NCBI GenBank assembly: GCA_021777285.1
Contig: JAJYDR010000116.1
Coordinates: forward strand, 1 to 7,072
Direction: 5' to 3'
Source of the DNA: Actinomycetes bacterium
Lineage (GTDB): Bacteria; Actinomycetota; Acidimicrobiia; Acidimicrobiales; RAAP-2
Length of the DNA stretch: 7,072 nt
The notes below the pieces were generated by a model, which did no database searches, was not told where the DNA came from, and was given only the letters and a program-made list of their open reading frames with translations. Every line of letters begins with the position of its first letter. Position 1 is the stretch's first letter. Shown piece by piece: positions 5,614 through 7,072 of this stretch. The translations under genes and the position numbers were made by a program.

Positions 5614-6045
5614 CTAGCTCGCCGCCGCGCGCAGGCGCAGTTCGGCGCGCTCGAGCGCGGCGTGCGCGAGCAGGTGCGCGGCGTGGTCCTCGGGGTCGCC
5701 CTTGGTCAGCGCCGCCAGCTCGACCTCGGCCCGTTCCTTCGCGGCCTGGGCTCGCGGCACGTCGATATCGGTCGTGCGTTCGGCGACGCCCGCGAGGACG
5801 GTCGCGCGCGTCACGCCTTCGACGTCGTCGGGGCCGACCTGGAAGTAGCCACCGTGCACGGCGAAGGCGAGCTCGCCCTCGTTGGTCTGGACTCGCACGA
5901 TGCCCGCCACGATGTCACCGACGGTCTCGGTGTGCTGGGGCAGGATCGTGAAGTCGCCCTCCGAGGAACGCGCGATCAGCGCGTTCGCCTCGCCGCGCCA
6001 CAACGCCGCCTCGGGCGTCACGATCTCAACCTTCAACGTTGCCAC
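5614..6045 (-). CDS. atpC: F1F0 ATP synthase subunit epsilon (AtpC)
   Basis: A 143-residue subunit of the F1 central stalk, which couples rotation to the catalytic head and can restrain ATP hydrolysis. The N-terminal beta-sandwich (about 1-88) shows LKVEIVTPEAALWRGEA, GDFTILPQHTETVGDI (30-45) and FAVHGGYFQV (61-70). The C-terminal helical hairpin (about 96-141) is complete: IDVPRAQAAKERAEVEL, then an Ala/Leu/Glu/Arg-rich second helix. Mycobacterial epsilon is shorter; a full second helix here could allow the classical inhibitory conformation, which is inference. The start is GTG (6045-6043), two bases after the atpD stop, so it is translated from the same message. It is the last gene of the minus-strand ATP synthase operon. 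Stop TAG at 5616-5614, convergent with the small membrane protein gene. Confidence 0.95.
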   Translation of the reverse strand: MATLKVEIVTPEAALWRGEANALIARSSEGDFTILPQHTETVGDIVAGIVRVQTNEGELAFAVHGGYFQVGPDDVEGVTRATVLAGVAERTTDIDVPRAQAAKERAEVELAALTKGDPEDHAAHLLAHAALERAELRLRAAAS

Positions 6046-6047
6046 GA

Positions 6048-7072
<1,025 letters not shown>

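Overview
The window reads as chromosomal DNA from a high-GC actinobacterium. GTG starts are frequent, gene ends overlap by 4 bp, and MurA, GlpX, MeaB and the F1-ATPase subunits all look actinobacterial. An Acidimicrobiia-like lineage is possible, but that is an inference from protein flavour and not a phylogeny. Nearly every base is coding. I see no RNA gene, insertion sequence, prophage, CRISPR array or defence-type gene.

Layout from left to right: (1) the 3' two-thirds of cysN (sulfate adenylyltransferase GTPase subunit) on the + strand, cut by the window edge. (2) Convergent with it, a three-gene minus-strand operon transcribed murA -> meaB -> four-helix membrane protein, with 4-bp start/stop overlaps at both junctions. 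(3) A 73-bp divergent promoter region between murA and glpX, where both genes appear to be transcribed leaderless. (4) A + strand block of glpX (class II fructose-1,6-bisphosphatase), a stand-alone two-CBS-domain protein with its own strong promoter and Shine-Dalgarno, and a small two-helix membrane protein. (5) Convergent with this, the end of the ATP synthase operon on the minus strand, atpD (cut by the right edge) followed by atpC.

The genes cover energy and central metabolism (F1F0 ATP synthase, gluconeogenic FBPase, an adenine-nucleotide-sensor-type CBS protein), the first committed step of peptidoglycan synthesis (MurA), maintenance of B12-dependent methylmalonyl-CoA mutase (MeaB) and sulfate activation (CysN). 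ATP synthase followed by murA is a known actinobacterial neighbourhood (in M. tuberculosis murA lies shortly after atpC, next to a corrinoid adenosyltransferase). Here a three-gene opposite-strand block separates them.

I find no convincing undescribed multi-gene system. The points most worth a second look are the MurA sequence (Asp in place of the fosfomycin-target Cys, plus two other departures in conserved substrate-binding loops), the leaderless divergent promoters with a perfect inverted repeat over the glpX -10 element, the tight coupling of murA with meaB and an uncharacterised membrane protein, and the two small unassigned membrane proteins.
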